Source of the DNA: a virus
Length of the DNA stretch: 21,194 nucleotides
Virus record (IMG/VR): IMGVR_UViG_3300031607_000025
Span: 1 to 21,194 of that record
Reading direction: 5' to 3' (one strand)
Part shown: positions 1-7,826 of the stretch, one piece after another
Numbering within the stretch: position 1 is the stretch's first letter
How the letters are laid out: each line of letters opens with the position of its first letter
Notes under the pieces: model-generated
The model's input: only the letters and a program-made list of their open reading frames with translations
The model's database searches: none
What the model was told of the DNA's origin: nothing
Translations under genes and position numbers: made by a program

Positions 1-796
1 TAACCTCAACTTTTTGTGCTGAGGTTAAAGTAAAACTGTTATAGATTTCGTTTTCTGTAAGGTAATAATTTTCAAAAAAATATTCGTGATTGTCCTGGAC
101 TACTTTATAAGGATCAATGTCAAAATCAGCATCGAGTGGATGCACTTTTCTCATGGTAGTATGTCCATGCTTTTTATCTAAAATAGCATGGCATCGATCA
201 GTAATACAATAATCTACAAAAAGCTGAGGTAGCTTTTGTTTTTCTTTACGGACATCGAGGAACAATGCTAGTAAATTGTCTGCTACTTCTTCAGCTAGCA
301 TTTTAAAATCTTTTTCAAAAAACTCTTCAATGTCTTCTGGCAATTCTATTTCAGGATTTTCTGTTTTAGGTTCAAACCCTAAATCGCCTTGCATTTTTTT
401 AGTAAGATCTCGCATGATCTCTTCACTAACCATTTTAAGTTTTTCTTCAAACTTTTTGTTTTTAGATTTTTTGTCAATGACATAAGCTTTTCTTCGAATA
501 GGCCTCATTAAATATTCACCAACAATTTGTTCTATTTTAGTTTGAATAAGCGGATAAACTACATACTCTACTCCAAGATCAGTTCCGTTTGGACAGGTAA
601 TTCTCTTTATTTTTTTTTGCTCTTCTTCATTAAGCTCACAATTGTATGCTCTAAAATACTTGAGCATGTTGTCTTTTTCATCATTAAAATTGTCGGACAA
701 AGAAAATGTAGCGTATTGTTTAACGTGAGACATGTGCCACTCTTTGTCTTTTTTAGACTCGGGAATGGTTTGATCAGGTAGAGATAGCAGACTCAT
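1..796 (-). CDS. Phage portal protein, 3' part cut by the window edge
   Basis: An open frame runs from an ATG at 796 to the left edge with 265 complete codons and no stop. It begins MSLLSLPDQTIPES. The early part (about residues 20-105) has a segment of mixed charge and then YVVYPLIQTKIEQIVGEYLMR, a layout I associate with N-termini of portal proteins of large Bacteroidota phages. The next stretch is Lys/Glu-rich. Portal proteins form the dodecameric ring at one capsid vertex through which DNA is packaged. The gene starts 22 nt after the terminase large-subunit stop on the same strand, and terminase-portal is a very common phage gene order. The call rests on gene order and general appearance rather than on a catalytic motif, because portals have none. 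The leader is A/T-rich with no Shine-Dalgarno site. A different head protein is possible. Confidence 0.6.
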   Translation of the reverse strand, partial: MSLLSLPDQTIPESKKDKEWHMSHVKQYATFSLSDNFNDEKDNMLKYFRAYNCELNEEEQKKIKRITCPNGTDLGVEYVVYPLIQTKIEQIVGEYLMRPIRRKAYVIDKKSKNKKFEEKLKMVSEEIMRDLTKKMQGDLGFEPKTENPEIELPEDIEEFFEKDFKMLAEEVADNLLALFLDVRKEKQKLPQLFVDYCITDRCHAILDKKHGHTTMRKVHPLDADFDIDPYKVVQDNHEYFFENYYLTENEIYNSFTLTSAQKVEV

Positions 797-818
797 ATTT
801 GAATTTTATTTAAATGTA

Positions 819-2990
819 TCAATTATTATTTATATTCCTTTTATGTTCTTCAATAGTAAAAGCAAAAATGTCATTTCCATATCGTTCTAAAACTTCTTCA
901 CGTTCTTTTTTTACTTTGTTAACTGCAGCAGTTTGGCTTTCTAAATATTTTCTTTTTTCTTCCCCAACTAAATCATATTCAGGGTCAAAGATAGACTCTT
1001 TGCTTGAGAAATCATTATGATCATCACCTTGGTATGCTTGGCCATAAGTTACAAATTTATATTCTCCGTTTTCTATTACCCATGTACCCATATCATTTAT
1101 GACGTCACCGTCGTCGTGCGAATCTTCTATACCGTCAGATATTTCTCCAAACATTTCAAGCTTGTAGAACATACACATTGCGTAAGCAGAACCTAAATCC
1201 GAGTTATTTTCACCAAATTCTATTAAGTGATCAAGTATTTCTTCAAACCAGATGTTGTTCCAATTTTGATTAACCTCAGCTTTAAGAAGTCTTGTGGCAA
1301 AATTAAACGCATATTGATTAGGCATTTTTAAACCGTACTGGTTAACTGCTCTAGAGTTATAACCATGTTCTCCTAAATCTGGCCTAGCTTTAAGATGTTT
1401 TTCACCGTTAATATCTAAGAAATAATTTTTAATCGAAATTTTAGTATGTTCTAAAAGCATTTCAGAATCATAATAAACTGCCAGTCGAAATGTATTAGAA
1501 TAAAACTCATCATCATTATCTGAACTGCCTCTATCTAAAATATAAGCTATAGGAAGATCATATTCTTTGTTTGGGCCACTAAACAATCGATACACAATAC
1601 TTGCTCCAAGAGAACCTGTTCCTTCAGCAACATCATCATCGTAACTATCTGTTCCAATGATGTCAGGATTAAAAGGTAATCTTGAGTGATCAATTGGATC
1701 TAGTATTTTATTAATAGTTCCAAGGTCATTGTCTTCAACAAATTTTATTTTAGAACCACGATTGAAATGTACTTTGTCAATCTCTTTTAAATTTTTTGCT
1801 CGAGAAACAAGAGATTTAGTTTGGCTATCATTTGTTTCCCATTCTAGTCGTCCAATAGTTTTTGGATAAGGACAATTATCCAAATTATTTTTTTGAGCGT
1901 TAAGCTTTTTACGGTTAAGTAAACCTCCTGAGTTTTTAATAAAGATGTCAGACTCTTTAACTGGATATGATTGTATATGCTTTACGTAACCTTCAGAACC
2001 TTCTTTTTCTTGACGTTCTTTTATAATATAGTCAAGAGCTGCTTTTTTATTTGTTCGGCCAGTTTTAAAATCAAAAAAAGAAATCTTTTTGCCTGTTTTT
2101 TCATCTGGAATATTATCACCAGGATAGAAGTCAGTAGAAGAAACAAATATTTTTTTAAGATTGTATTTTTCAGGGTTGTTCCACATTATTTTGTAGCCTT
2201 TAGAACCCTTGTTTATTTCTCCACCGGTACCGTAAATTAAAGGAGTTCCAAATTGATTTGCTCCATCTTTAAAACAAGGTTCAGTAGATTTGTAAGCTGC
2301 AATAATATCTTCAAAAAGACCTGCTTCTTCAAACACTACCATTGACAAACTTTTACCTTCAAAACCTGTAGGTTTAGCGTACATCGTTTTCATGTACATT
2401 GAAGACTGAAGGCCGCCTTCTTTCTCTTGCTTGTTTTCAGTGTGTTTGTAACTGAGTCGAATTTCGTCACTGTTTTTAGTACTAACAGAAGATCGATATT
2501 CTTCTCTTACATTTTCAATTAAATATTTTACTTTCTCGTAAAAATCTTGAGCTTTATCATCTTGCCCAGCAGCTACACCAAGCTTGTTTCCGCGATAAAA
2601 AAGCAGTTCATAATAACAAGCTGATGCTCCATACCAAGACAAACCAACTCGTCTAGGTTTACCTACAATTAGACCATGGCTGTTTTTAGCATCGTCAAGT
2701 TCATTATATAAAGTTCTGTCAAGTTCTCTATAAAACGGAGAGCCCATGGTTTTTCTGGTTGCCCCAGGTACCATAAGTTCAATGTTACACATGTTTAAAT
2801 AGAAATAATGTACACCTGTAATTTTAGGCATAAAGTTTCTAGGCTTAAAACCTGTCAAACATTTATGATCTTGATCATCCCAAAAATCATCATAAGAAAT
2901 AGTGCCTGGATTATAATCAGGAATCTCCATATTCTCCAAAGGCTTATAGAGCTGTCCGTCAAATTTGTTCCAGTCAATATTTACTTTCAT
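819..2990 (-). CDS. terL: Terminase large subunit (DNA-packaging ATPase/nuclease)
   Basis: 723 aa, long for the family (usually 400-700). Packaging motors of this type pump phage DNA into the prohead and cut it. The ATPase half has a deviant Walker A, GKPRRVGLSW at 110-119, with the lysine at the start of the loop and no GK[ST]. I recall lambda gpA having a similar KxxRVGxS form. A Walker B, MVVFEEAG at 217-224, ends in acidic residues. YGTGGE at 253-258 may be the coupling motif. The nuclease half has IIGTDSYDDD at 445-452, giving the first RNase H-fold aspartate. A candidate second acid lies in YYDSEMLLE (506-514) and a late acid in NNSDLGSAYAM (595-605). The last 40 residues are charged and probably helical. 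It lies between a 207-aa gene and the portal gene. The leader AATTAAAACGAAT precedes the ATG. Confidence 0.9.
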   Translation of the reverse strand: MKVNIDWNKFDGQLYKPLENMEIPDYNPGTISYDDFWDDQDHKCLTGFKPRNFMPKITGVHYFYLNMCNIELMVPGATRKTMGSPFYRELDRTLYNELDDAKNSHGLIVGKPRRVGLSWYGASACYYELLFYRGNKLGVAAGQDDKAQDFYEKVKYLIENVREEYRSSVSTKNSDEIRLSYKHTENKQEKEGGLQSSMYMKTMYAKPTGFEGKSLSMVVFEEAGLFEDIIAAYKSTEPCFKDGANQFGTPLIYGTGGEINKGSKGYKIMWNNPEKYNLKKIFVSSTDFYPGDNIPDEKTGKKISFFDFKTGRTNKKAALDYIIKERQEKEGSEGYVKHIQSYPVKESDIFIKNSGGLLNRKKLNAQKNNLDNCPYPKTIGRLEWETNDSQTKSLVSRAKNLKEIDKVHFNRGSKIKFVEDNDLGTINKILDPIDHSRLPFNPDIIGTDSYDDDVAEGTGSLGASIVYRLFSGPNKEYDLPIAYILDRGSSDNDDEFYSNTFRLAVYYDSEMLLEHTKISIKNYFLDINGEKHLKARPDLGEHGYNSRAVNQYGLKMPNQYAFNFATRLLKAEVNQNWNNIWFEEILDHLIEFGENNSDLGSAYAMCMFYKLEMFGEISDGIEDSHDDGDVINDMGTWVIENGEYKFVTYGQAYQGDDHNDFSSKESIFDPEYDLVGEEKRKYLESQTAAVNKVKKEREEVLERYGNDIFAFTIEEHKRNINNN

Positions 2991-3008
2991 ATTCGTTTTA
3001 ATTAAAAT

Positions 3009-3044
3009 GTAAAGACACCAACATTTTCATATTGATGCCTTTAC
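3009..3044 (-). terminator. Imperfect hairpin between the 207-aa gene and terL
   Basis: GTAAAG (3009-3014) pairs with CTTTAC (3039-3044), and the inner bases add CA and CAA pairs with two mismatches. Read on the minus strand, the stem is followed by ATTTTAATTAAAA, a weak U-rich tail. It fills the short gap after the 207-aa gene and before terL. It could be a leaky terminator or an mRNA-processing stem. No clear promoter lies between it and terL, so full termination here would silence terL. Confidence 0.45.
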
Positions 3045-3069
3045 GGGAAACAAAGAAGACTCTTAGTAA

Positions 3070-3693
3070 TCATCGTATTTCCGTATAAAATGAGCTTTTC
3101 TTTTCAAGTTTTTGTTCAATTCTTGAAAGTTTATATCCGTTTTTAACTGGTGATTTTTCATAAACTTCTTTGCCTTGAATTTGCTTTTCGTACTCTTTGA
3201 TGTCGGTGTTAATAACACGAAGCATAGCCGCTATTTTAGCAGGGCTTTCGTAAATTATCTCTTCACCTTTTTTATTCTTTAGACCTTTACCGTATTTTTC
3301 TTCAGATTCTTTAAACCTTTCAAGCATTGACACTTTTCTTTGGTAGTGGATTTGGCCTTCTACTAAAGTAGGATCATATTGGAGGTCAGAATATTTTTTG
3401 AGTGCAAGTTGTATTTTTTCTTGAGGCCAATCCCAAACTTTACGTTTGCCAGTAACTTCTTCTTGAGCTTTAAAAGGTCGATCTTTGTCGCTGTAAAATC
3501 TTACTGGAGATAAATAATCAACTGTAAGAGCAATAGCAGTCAAGCAATGTATTCCAGGGAATTCTGATCGTTTTTTAAAACGTAAATCTTCATCAATTAA
3601 TATTTCACGAAAAGCTTTGATTGACAAAATGCCATCATTTTCTTCTTCTATCTCTAAAAGACCTGTCTTGATATTAATTTTTGTTAAATACAT
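3070..3693 (-). CDS. Unknown 207-aa protein upstream of terL
   Basis: I do not recognise this protein. It begins MYLTKINIKTGLLEIEEEND and is rich in Lys and Glu throughout. Residues 100-205 look helical and strongly charged, with KMLERFKESEEKYGKGL-like stretches. There is no signal peptide, membrane segment or Cys cluster. A short beta-rich start followed by a helical remainder would suit a head or packaging accessory, and its place directly before terL supports that only by context. It begins 17 nt after a perfect terminator-like hairpin (3710-3739). The plus-strand sequence CAAATGTA at 3699-3706 reads TACATTTG on the minus strand, a TAnnTTTG box, but it sits only 5 nt from the ATG. A leaderless transcript would be needed for it to be used. 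Confidence 0.75.
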   Translation of the reverse strand: MYLTKINIKTGLLEIEEENDGILSIKAFREILIDEDLRFKKRSEFPGIHCLTAIALTVDYLSPVRFYSDKDRPFKAQEEVTGKRKVWDWPQEKIQLALKKYSDLQYDPTLVEGQIHYQRKVSMLERFKESEEKYGKGLKNKKGEEIIYESPAKIAAMLRVINTDIKEYEKQIQGKEVYEKSPVKNGYKLSRIEQKLEKKSSFYTEIR

Positions 3694-3709
3694 TATAGCA
3701 AATGTAAAT

Positions 3710-3739
3710 AAAAAGAGGTAGCGTTAGCTACCTCTTTTT
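3710..3739 (-). terminator. Perfect 13-bp hairpin with a U tract, usable on both strands
   Basis: The arms AAAAAGAGGTAGC (3710-3722) and GCTACCTCTTTTT (3727-3739) are exact reverse complements around a GTTA loop. Either strand gives a GC-rich stem followed by a run of T, the classic intrinsic terminator. On the minus strand it lies 3 nt past the stop of the 107-aa gene, so it should end or weaken transcripts of the chaperonin operon before the 207-aa gene and terL. Confidence 0.85.
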
Positions 3740-3742
3740 CAA

Positions 3743-4066
3743 TTAATGATATTTTTTATTGTTTCGGTATTTTATTGCATATCTTTCAATCTGCCTTTTA
3801 CCAAGGAATATTTGATATCGATCGTTCATTATTCCTACAATTTTCTGGTATGAATCCTTTGGATAAAGCTTTTTGAGAAAGGTGCGAAGAAATCCAACTT
3901 TGTAAATTGTATTGTCCTTCTTTGTTTCCATGAATTTCTTCGGCACCGTTAACTTTAACTTAGAGGATTGTTCTTCAACTTTAATTTTACGGATTTCATT
4001 TTCGCTTAACCAATTAAGCATATCCGGATCTTTAATAGTTGCGTTTCTATCCTCGCTTGTTATCAT
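3743..4066 (-). CDS. 107-aa HTH-like protein, possible small terminase subunit
   Basis: No confident family match. The N-terminal 50 residues are charged and include ML-NWLSENEIRKIKVEEQ. The C-terminal half (about 57-105) reads as several short helices, with SYQKIVGIMNDRY, then LGKRQIERYAIKYR. This has the size and spacing of a helix-turn-helix whose second helix is basic. Small terminase subunits are short HTH proteins normally found just upstream of the large subunit. This gene is two genes upstream of terL, so that role is a reasonable guess but only by inference. Its ATG overlaps the TGA of the upstream gene as ATGA (4063-4066), which implies translational coupling. A strong terminator follows its stop. 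It could equally be a transcription factor. Confidence 0.7.
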   Translation of the reverse strand: MITSEDRNATIKDPDMLNWLSENEIRKIKVEEQSSKLKLTVPKKFMETKKDNTIYKVGFLRTFLKKLYPKDSYQKIVGIMNDRYQIFLGKRQIERYAIKYRNNKKYH

Positions 4067-4446
4067 AGTCTTTTCTCTTTTGATTTTTTAAGCTGTTTCA
4101 CTTCTTTGTCAAAAGCTACTTCTTTCTTAATAGCTTCTATGTCCTTCTTTTCTTCTTCAAATTTACGAACAAGCAATGGCATTATCTTAGGAGTAGTACC
4201 ACCAAAATCTCTTTCAATTCTTTTGAAAATTTCTTTGTCTAAATTATCAACAATCTCATTGTTTCCGTTGATTCTTTTTCGGAGGTGATTTTCAAGCTCG
4301 TCTTTGTAGCTTAAACTAACCAATCCTTCTTTTTGTTTTTTAGAGACTTCTCCAAAAAAACCATGCATTTGCTCACTTCCCATTTGGATAATCTGCTGAG
4401 CAGATATGATAGATTGAGTTGACATATTTTCTAATTTTTTAGCCAT
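4063..4446 (-). CDS. Unknown 127-aa charged, probably coiled-coil protein
   Basis: I do not recognise this protein. It begins MAKKLENMSTQSIISAQQI, followed by a Gln/Ser-rich helix (about 8-35). The C-terminal third (about 90-127) is almost entirely Lys and Glu with EEEKKDIEAIKKEVAFDKEV, which suggests a coiled coil and an extended basic tail. There are no Cys residues and no membrane segment. It is sandwiched between the KTSC gene (3-nt gap to its start) and the HTH-like gene, which it overlaps by ATGA, so the three are co-translated. Size and context would allow a packaging or head-assembly accessory, but nothing in the sequence proves it. Confidence 0.72.
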   Translation of the reverse strand: MAKKLENMSTQSIISAQQIIQMGSEQMHGFFGEVSKKQKEGLVSLSYKDELENHLRKRINGNNEIVDNLDKEIFKRIERDFGGTTPKIMPLLVRKFEEEKKDIEAIKKEVAFDKEVKQLKKSKEKRL

Positions 4447-4448
4447 AT

Positions 4449-4676
4449 TTATTTTTTTATCCTGACATCAAGACCAGGTGTTTTCTTATTAAAATTTTTG
4501 TGTAAGTGAGAACCAATGCTTGGTGCTTCAATTAATTTGTCAAATTGCTTTGCTGTTACAGGAGAATAAACATATGTACTGCCATTACTTCTAAAAGTAA
4601 CATACATAATATTTTTTTCTTTGTCAAAAGCTACTTGCTTAGTTTGACTGCTTTTATCTGTATTGATTGTGACCAT
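4449..4676 (-). CDS. KTSC-domain small protein
   Basis: 75 aa. From about residue 14 onward it matches the KTSC domain as I know it: an AFDKEKNIMYVTF strand pair, a GSTYVYSPVTAKQFDKLIEA segment, then SIGSHLHKNF. The domain is small, is found alone in many phages and bacteria, and has also been seen attached to lysyl-tRNA synthetase. Its biochemical role is not established, so no function is assigned. The ATG shares one base with the GroEL stop (TAATG at 4674-4678), so it is translationally coupled to the chaperonin gene. The two could be needed together during head assembly, though that is only inference from coupling. Confidence 0.85.
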   Translation of the reverse strand: MVTINTDKSSQTKQVAFDKEKNIMYVTFRSNGSTYVYSPVTAKQFDKLIEAPSIGSHLHKNFNKKTPGLDVRIKK

Positions 4677-6322
4677 TAGTAAGGTTGTTGAGGTTCTTTT
4701 TTATACACATCTGTATCTACAATAACACATTCTGTAGTAAGGATCATTCCCGCAATCGATGCTGCAGCTTCTAAAGCAACTCGAGTTACTTTTACTGGAT
4801 CAATTACACCTTCTTCAATCAAATCTTCAGAATATTTTTCGGTTTTAGCGTTTATTCCATGATTGAAATTATCAGTAATAATATCAATTACGTCTGGAGA
4901 AACTTTAATACCTACGTTTTCTATAATTTGAAAGAAAGGTTGCTGAATTGCTTTCATCAAGATTTGAGAACCGTATTCTTTACTTGGATTTTTTGATTTG
5001 AAACCAAACTCCATTTTTGATAAAGAAAGCAATGCAGCACCTCCTCCAGGGATAATTCCTTCTTCATTTGCAGACTTAACTGAATACAAAGCATCTTGAA
5101 CCCTTCCTTGTTTCTCTATATACTCAGAATCTGAATTAGCGCCTATGTTTATATAAGCAATACCATCTGACAATCTGGATATACGTGTTTGCAGTACTGA
5201 CTTCTCATAAGACTGCGTAACGGATTTAAGTTTTTCTCTCAAATTGTTAGCACGATCATCCATTTCTTTTTCTACACGTATCTCTTCTTCTTCATCTAAT
5301 CCAAAAGCTCCTTTTATAGAAGACATTTGTTCACCAATGGTGACTTCTTTAGACTGAGGCAGACTGCTTAAGATTTCTTCTTTAGGAAGATCTTCAAATT
5401 GTAAAGCATCGTTTTCTAGAAATGGTGATTTTCCTAGAACTGCGCCCAAATCTTTAAGTAGTTCTTCTTGATCATTTCCAAAGCCTGGAGAATTTGCCAC
5501 ACAACATTTGAATCCAGCTCTTTGCACATTTTGAATAAGCATGTCTGATATCATTGGGTCTATTCCGGGAGTGATAATCAACAATGCTTTGCTGTTTTCT
5601 GCGCACTGATTAAGAAGATACTCTAAGTTGTCATTCATCTTGTTGATCTTCTTATTGGTCATAAATACATATGGCTCTTCTAAAATACAAGTGTCATTTT
5701 CGTGGTTATTTACATAGTACTTAGAACGGTAACCCATTGGCAAAGCCATACCTTCAATAGCTGTCATGTGCGTTGTACCATCATACGATCTTTTGATGTT
5801 TACGATACCTTGTCTTCCAGCAACTTTAAATGCTTTTGTAACTATATCCGCAGCTTCATCATCGTAATTAGATGATACCAATGCTACTTTTCTAAGCATA
5901 TCAAGGTCATTTTCAATGGGCCTTGATAATTCAGCTAGCTTACCGACTATTGTTTGAACTGTTTCGTCAATACCTCTTTTGATATCTAGAGCATTTAATT
6001 CCTCTGGGAATTCAATGCCCATGTTCAATATAGCTTCAGCTATTACTGTGGCAGTTGTAGTACCATCTCCAGCTTTATCATCTGTGTTGTTTGCTATATC
6101 CTGCAATGATTCTATAGCAATCATTTCAATAGGATCTTTTGAAGCTATTTGCCCAGCGACGGTAACACCATCTTTAGTAGAAAACGGTCTGTTTTCTTGA
6201 GCGTTTCTGATCAATACATTTCGGCCACTAGGTCCTAATGTAACTTTTACTGCTTTTGCAATAATTTGTGCACCCGCAAGTAATTTCTTACGGGCATCCA
6301 AAGAATATTGTGTTTCTTTCAT
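4676..6322 (-). CDS. groEL: Phage-encoded GroEL-type chaperonin
   Basis: 548 aa, the same length as E. coli GroEL. The equatorial domain has VTLGPSGRNV (27-36) and the nucleotide-binding AGDGTTTAT (85-93). The apical domain has the PGFG turn (279-282). GRVQD-ALYSV at 406-415 keeps the ATPase aspartate (D410, equivalent to E. coli D398), followed by EEGIIPGGGAAL (420-431) and DPVKVTR (508-514). It refolds substrate proteins inside an ATP-driven double-ring cage. The Gly-Gly-Met tail typical of bacterial GroEL is missing and the protein ends KKEPQQPY. No GroES gene is visible in the window, so it may borrow the host co-chaperonin or work alone, as reported for Pseudomonas phage EL. The start lies 1 nt after the stop of the 262-aa gene. 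Capsid folding is the likely use. Confidence 0.96.
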   Translation of the reverse strand: MKETQYSLDARKKLLAGAQIIAKAVKVTLGPSGRNVLIRNAQENRPFSTKDGVTVAGQIASKDPIEMIAIESLQDIANNTDDKAGDGTTTATVIAEAILNMGIEFPEELNALDIKRGIDETVQTIVGKLAELSRPIENDLDMLRKVALVSSNYDDEAADIVTKAFKVAGRQGIVNIKRSYDGTTHMTAIEGMALPMGYRSKYYVNNHENDTCILEEPYVFMTNKKINKMNDNLEYLLNQCAENSKALLIITPGIDPMISDMLIQNVQRAGFKCCVANSPGFGNDQEELLKDLGAVLGKSPFLENDALQFEDLPKEEILSSLPQSKEVTIGEQMSSIKGAFGLDEEEEIRVEKEMDDRANNLREKLKSVTQSYEKSVLQTRISRLSDGIAYINIGANSDSEYIEKQGRVQDALYSVKSANEEGIIPGGGAALLSLSKMEFGFKSKNPSKEYGSQILMKAIQQPFFQIIENVGIKVSPDVIDIITDNFNHGINAKTEKYSEDLIEEGVIDPVKVTRVALEAAASIAGMILTTECVIVDTDVYKKEPQQPY

Positions 6323-6323
6323 G

Positions 6324-7112
6324 TTATACTTGTTGATTGCTTAATATTACTCCTAAAAAATACTTTGCTTCACACGCGTGTGTGTAAGCTTGAGTTCTAG
6401 CGATTGCTGCTAGTCTTGGGTTTTCTGCTGTAAAACCCTTCATGTCTACAGTATCAATCCAATCAATTACTTCTTGCAGATCCGCGCGAAGCTCGATAGC
6501 TGCTTTAAAAGTGTCTAGTAACTTAAATCTATGGCATACTGCCGCAAAGTGAGTGCTTTCATCTTTTTCAGCAGTTTTAGGAATATCAGCTCTAGACTGA
6601 ATCTCTTTTTTCTCGTCTTTGCTGTACGGTGACTCTACAGATAATGCAGCAAGCATTTTACCAAGCCAAGCTTTAGCCAAAAAGATGCTATCGTCTGGAC
6701 TTGTATCAACTCTATCATGAACTTTAGCAAACTCAAATATTCTGTCTAAAGCCAAACGCTTTTCTTTGACCTCTTCAATGAATTTTTTTCTATTCAATGC
6801 TTCTTCAGGTTCAATACCTACCATACCAGGACTTTTAGCTTCTTCTTCAGATTCATCGTCAGAATCTGTAAGTTGTTTATCTTTAGACTCTGGCTCTTCA
6901 GCTTTTAAATTAGCTATCTCTTCTTTAGCTTTAGCTTCAGAAATTTCTTCCATACGATCACTAATTGCAGCATACACTGTTTTGCGATCACCTTCAGCTT
7001 GCTCTGCAACTGATAACGATTGTAAAAAATCGATACTTTTTGACTCTTTAAGTTTTACTTGAAACTCTTTTACTGTAAGATCTTTAAAATCTTCTACGCT
7101 TAATTTTGACAT
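6324..7112 (-). CDS. 262-aa protein: acidic linker plus helical C-terminal domain
   Basis: The N-terminal 60 residues are charged and helical. Residues 65-95 are a strongly acidic, low-complexity linker with DSDDESEEE. From about 143 onward a compact, likely all-helical domain follows: AKAWLGKMLAALS, HFAAVCHRFKLLDTFKAAIELRADLQEVIDWI, and a last helix NPRLAAIART...EAKYFLGVI. This last helix pattern (R-x-AAIART then a second hydrophobic stretch) reminds me of the helical-hairpin proteins annotated as Acb2/Tad1, small phage anti-CBASS or anti-Thoeris cyclic-nucleotide sponges. The similarity is from memory and weak. An alternative is a scaffold or virion protein, given that it sits directly before groEL with 1 nt between them. 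No membrane segment or metal site is seen. Confidence 0.75.
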   Translation of the reverse strand: MSKLSVEDFKDLTVKEFQVKLKESKSIDFLQSLSVAEQAEGDRKTVYAAISDRMEEISEAKAKEEIANLKAEEPESKDKQLTDSDDESEEEAKSPGMVGIEPEEALNRKKFIEEVKEKRLALDRIFEFAKVHDRVDTSPDDSIFLAKAWLGKMLAALSVESPYSKDEKKEIQSRADIPKTAEKDESTHFAAVCHRFKLLDTFKAAIELRADLQEVIDWIDTVDMKGFTAENPRLAAIARTQAYTHACEAKYFLGVILSNQQV

Positions 7113-7123
7113 TGTTTTTAATT

Positions 7124-7423
7124 TTAAATGTTAGTACTGTCCTCATCTGTTCTGATGAGGTATTTGTGCTTATCGTTTACAACTTCAAAATTTCCGATAT
7201 TTTTAATTTCAATTCTATCAGCTATATCTGACATGTAATAAAGCACATTACCTTCTACTTCCTGAGAAAGATTTTTCCCAGCCTTTCTTATAATACCTAC
7301 GTACACAGGCATAGTTTCTATAATGCGTGTGTCAAAGTTTTTTTCTTTTTTCTTAAAGTAATCTGGCAGTCTTTCTACCAGGTAATCTTCATCGTTAATA
7401 ATGATGCCATTTAGTTTTTCCAT
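7124..7423 (-). CDS. Unknown 99-aa protein
   Basis: Not recognised. It begins MEKLNGIIINDEDYLVERLPDYF and has alternating short hydrophobic and charged segments such as YVGIIRKAGK and IEIKNIGNFEVVNDKHKYLI, suggesting a small mixed alpha/beta fold. It has no Cys, signal peptide or membrane segment. The start is set by an A-rich leader, AATTAAAAACTAAATAAAC, which closely resembles those before the 65-aa gene at 8024 and terL. The minus strand upstream also has TATAAT at about 7442-7447, possibly a -10-like box. It belongs to the leftward operon, 11 nt before the 262-aa gene. Confidence 0.7.
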   Translation of the reverse strand: MEKLNGIIINDEDYLVERLPDYFKKKEKNFDTRIIETMPVYVGIIRKAGKNLSQEVEGNVLYYMSDIADRIEIKNIGNFEVVNDKHKYLIRTDEDSTNI

Positions 7424-7563
7424 TGTTTATTTAGTTTTTAATTATACTCTTATTCATTCCCCCGCTACTATTCGCTATTACTCTTCTATCCCTTACTCCA
7501 ACTAGAAGAATGCATTAGAGGTAATTTCTGGACTGTAACTCAGTATGAGATCGTAATGAAAAT

Positions 7564-7731
7564 TCATTTGTCTTTTTTTTCGTAAACATTTACAACTCTA
7601 CTTTCTGGAGCCAATTCCCAATCTTCATAATCATCTATCTCTCCTACAGGCAAATAACACACACTGCAAAATACCGCACCAGTATTATCTATATCAGTCT
7701 CCCCTTTTTCTTTACAAACACACGTACTCAT
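7564..7731 (-). CDS. 55-aa Cys-rich protein, putative zinc ribbon
   Basis: This short frame encodes MSTCVCKEKGETDID... with cysteines at 4, 6, 22 and 25 (CxC, 15 residues, then CxxC). That is the arrangement of a small zinc ribbon or zinc finger. The second half is acidic (GEIDDYEDWEL) and it ends EKKDK. The ATG at 7731 overlaps the TGA of a 29-aa frame upstream (ATGA), and its own TGA overlaps another short ATG at 7567. Four ordered cysteines in 55 residues, together with overlap coupling at the start, make chance less likely. Without a relative I cannot name a target. Such proteins often bind nucleic acid or a protein partner. Confidence 0.6.
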   Translation of the reverse strand: MSTCVCKEKGETDIDNTGAVFCSVCYLPVGEIDDYEDWELAPESRVVNVYEKKDK

Positions 7732-7817
7732 TGCTTTTTTGATTTTATCCTCTGTTGATAAAAATTTTTTATTGCCTTATCAAATTGGCTCAACCCCTTT
7801 TTTGAATAATAAAACAT
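7728..7817 (-). CDS. 29-aa mini-protein coupled to the Cys-rich gene
   Basis: The frame encodes a basic peptide beginning MFYYSKKGLSQFDKAI and ending RIKSKKQ. Its ATG is 9 nt downstream of the 65-aa gene stop, and its TGA overlaps the ATG of the 55-aa gene (ATGA, 7728-7731). The composition, with Tyr/Phe near the start and a basic end, is compatible with an amphipathic peptide. It may be a real micro-protein or a leader that only delivers ribosomes to the next start. No family is recognised. Confidence 0.4.
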   Translation of the reverse strand: MFYYSKKGLSQFDKAIKNFYQQRIKSKKQ

Positions 7818-7826
7818 AGTTTCTGG

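Noticed and set aside
3699-3706. TACATTTG (minus strand) as promoter of the 207-aa gene
   Set aside because: It fits TAnnTTTG but lies 5 nt from the ATG and has no -33 element at a sensible distance. It would require a leaderless transcript.
7502-7567. 21-codon frame on the minus strand overlapping the Cys-rich gene stop
   Set aside because: Too short and lacking any recognisable feature; kept only as part of the mini-gene chain observation.
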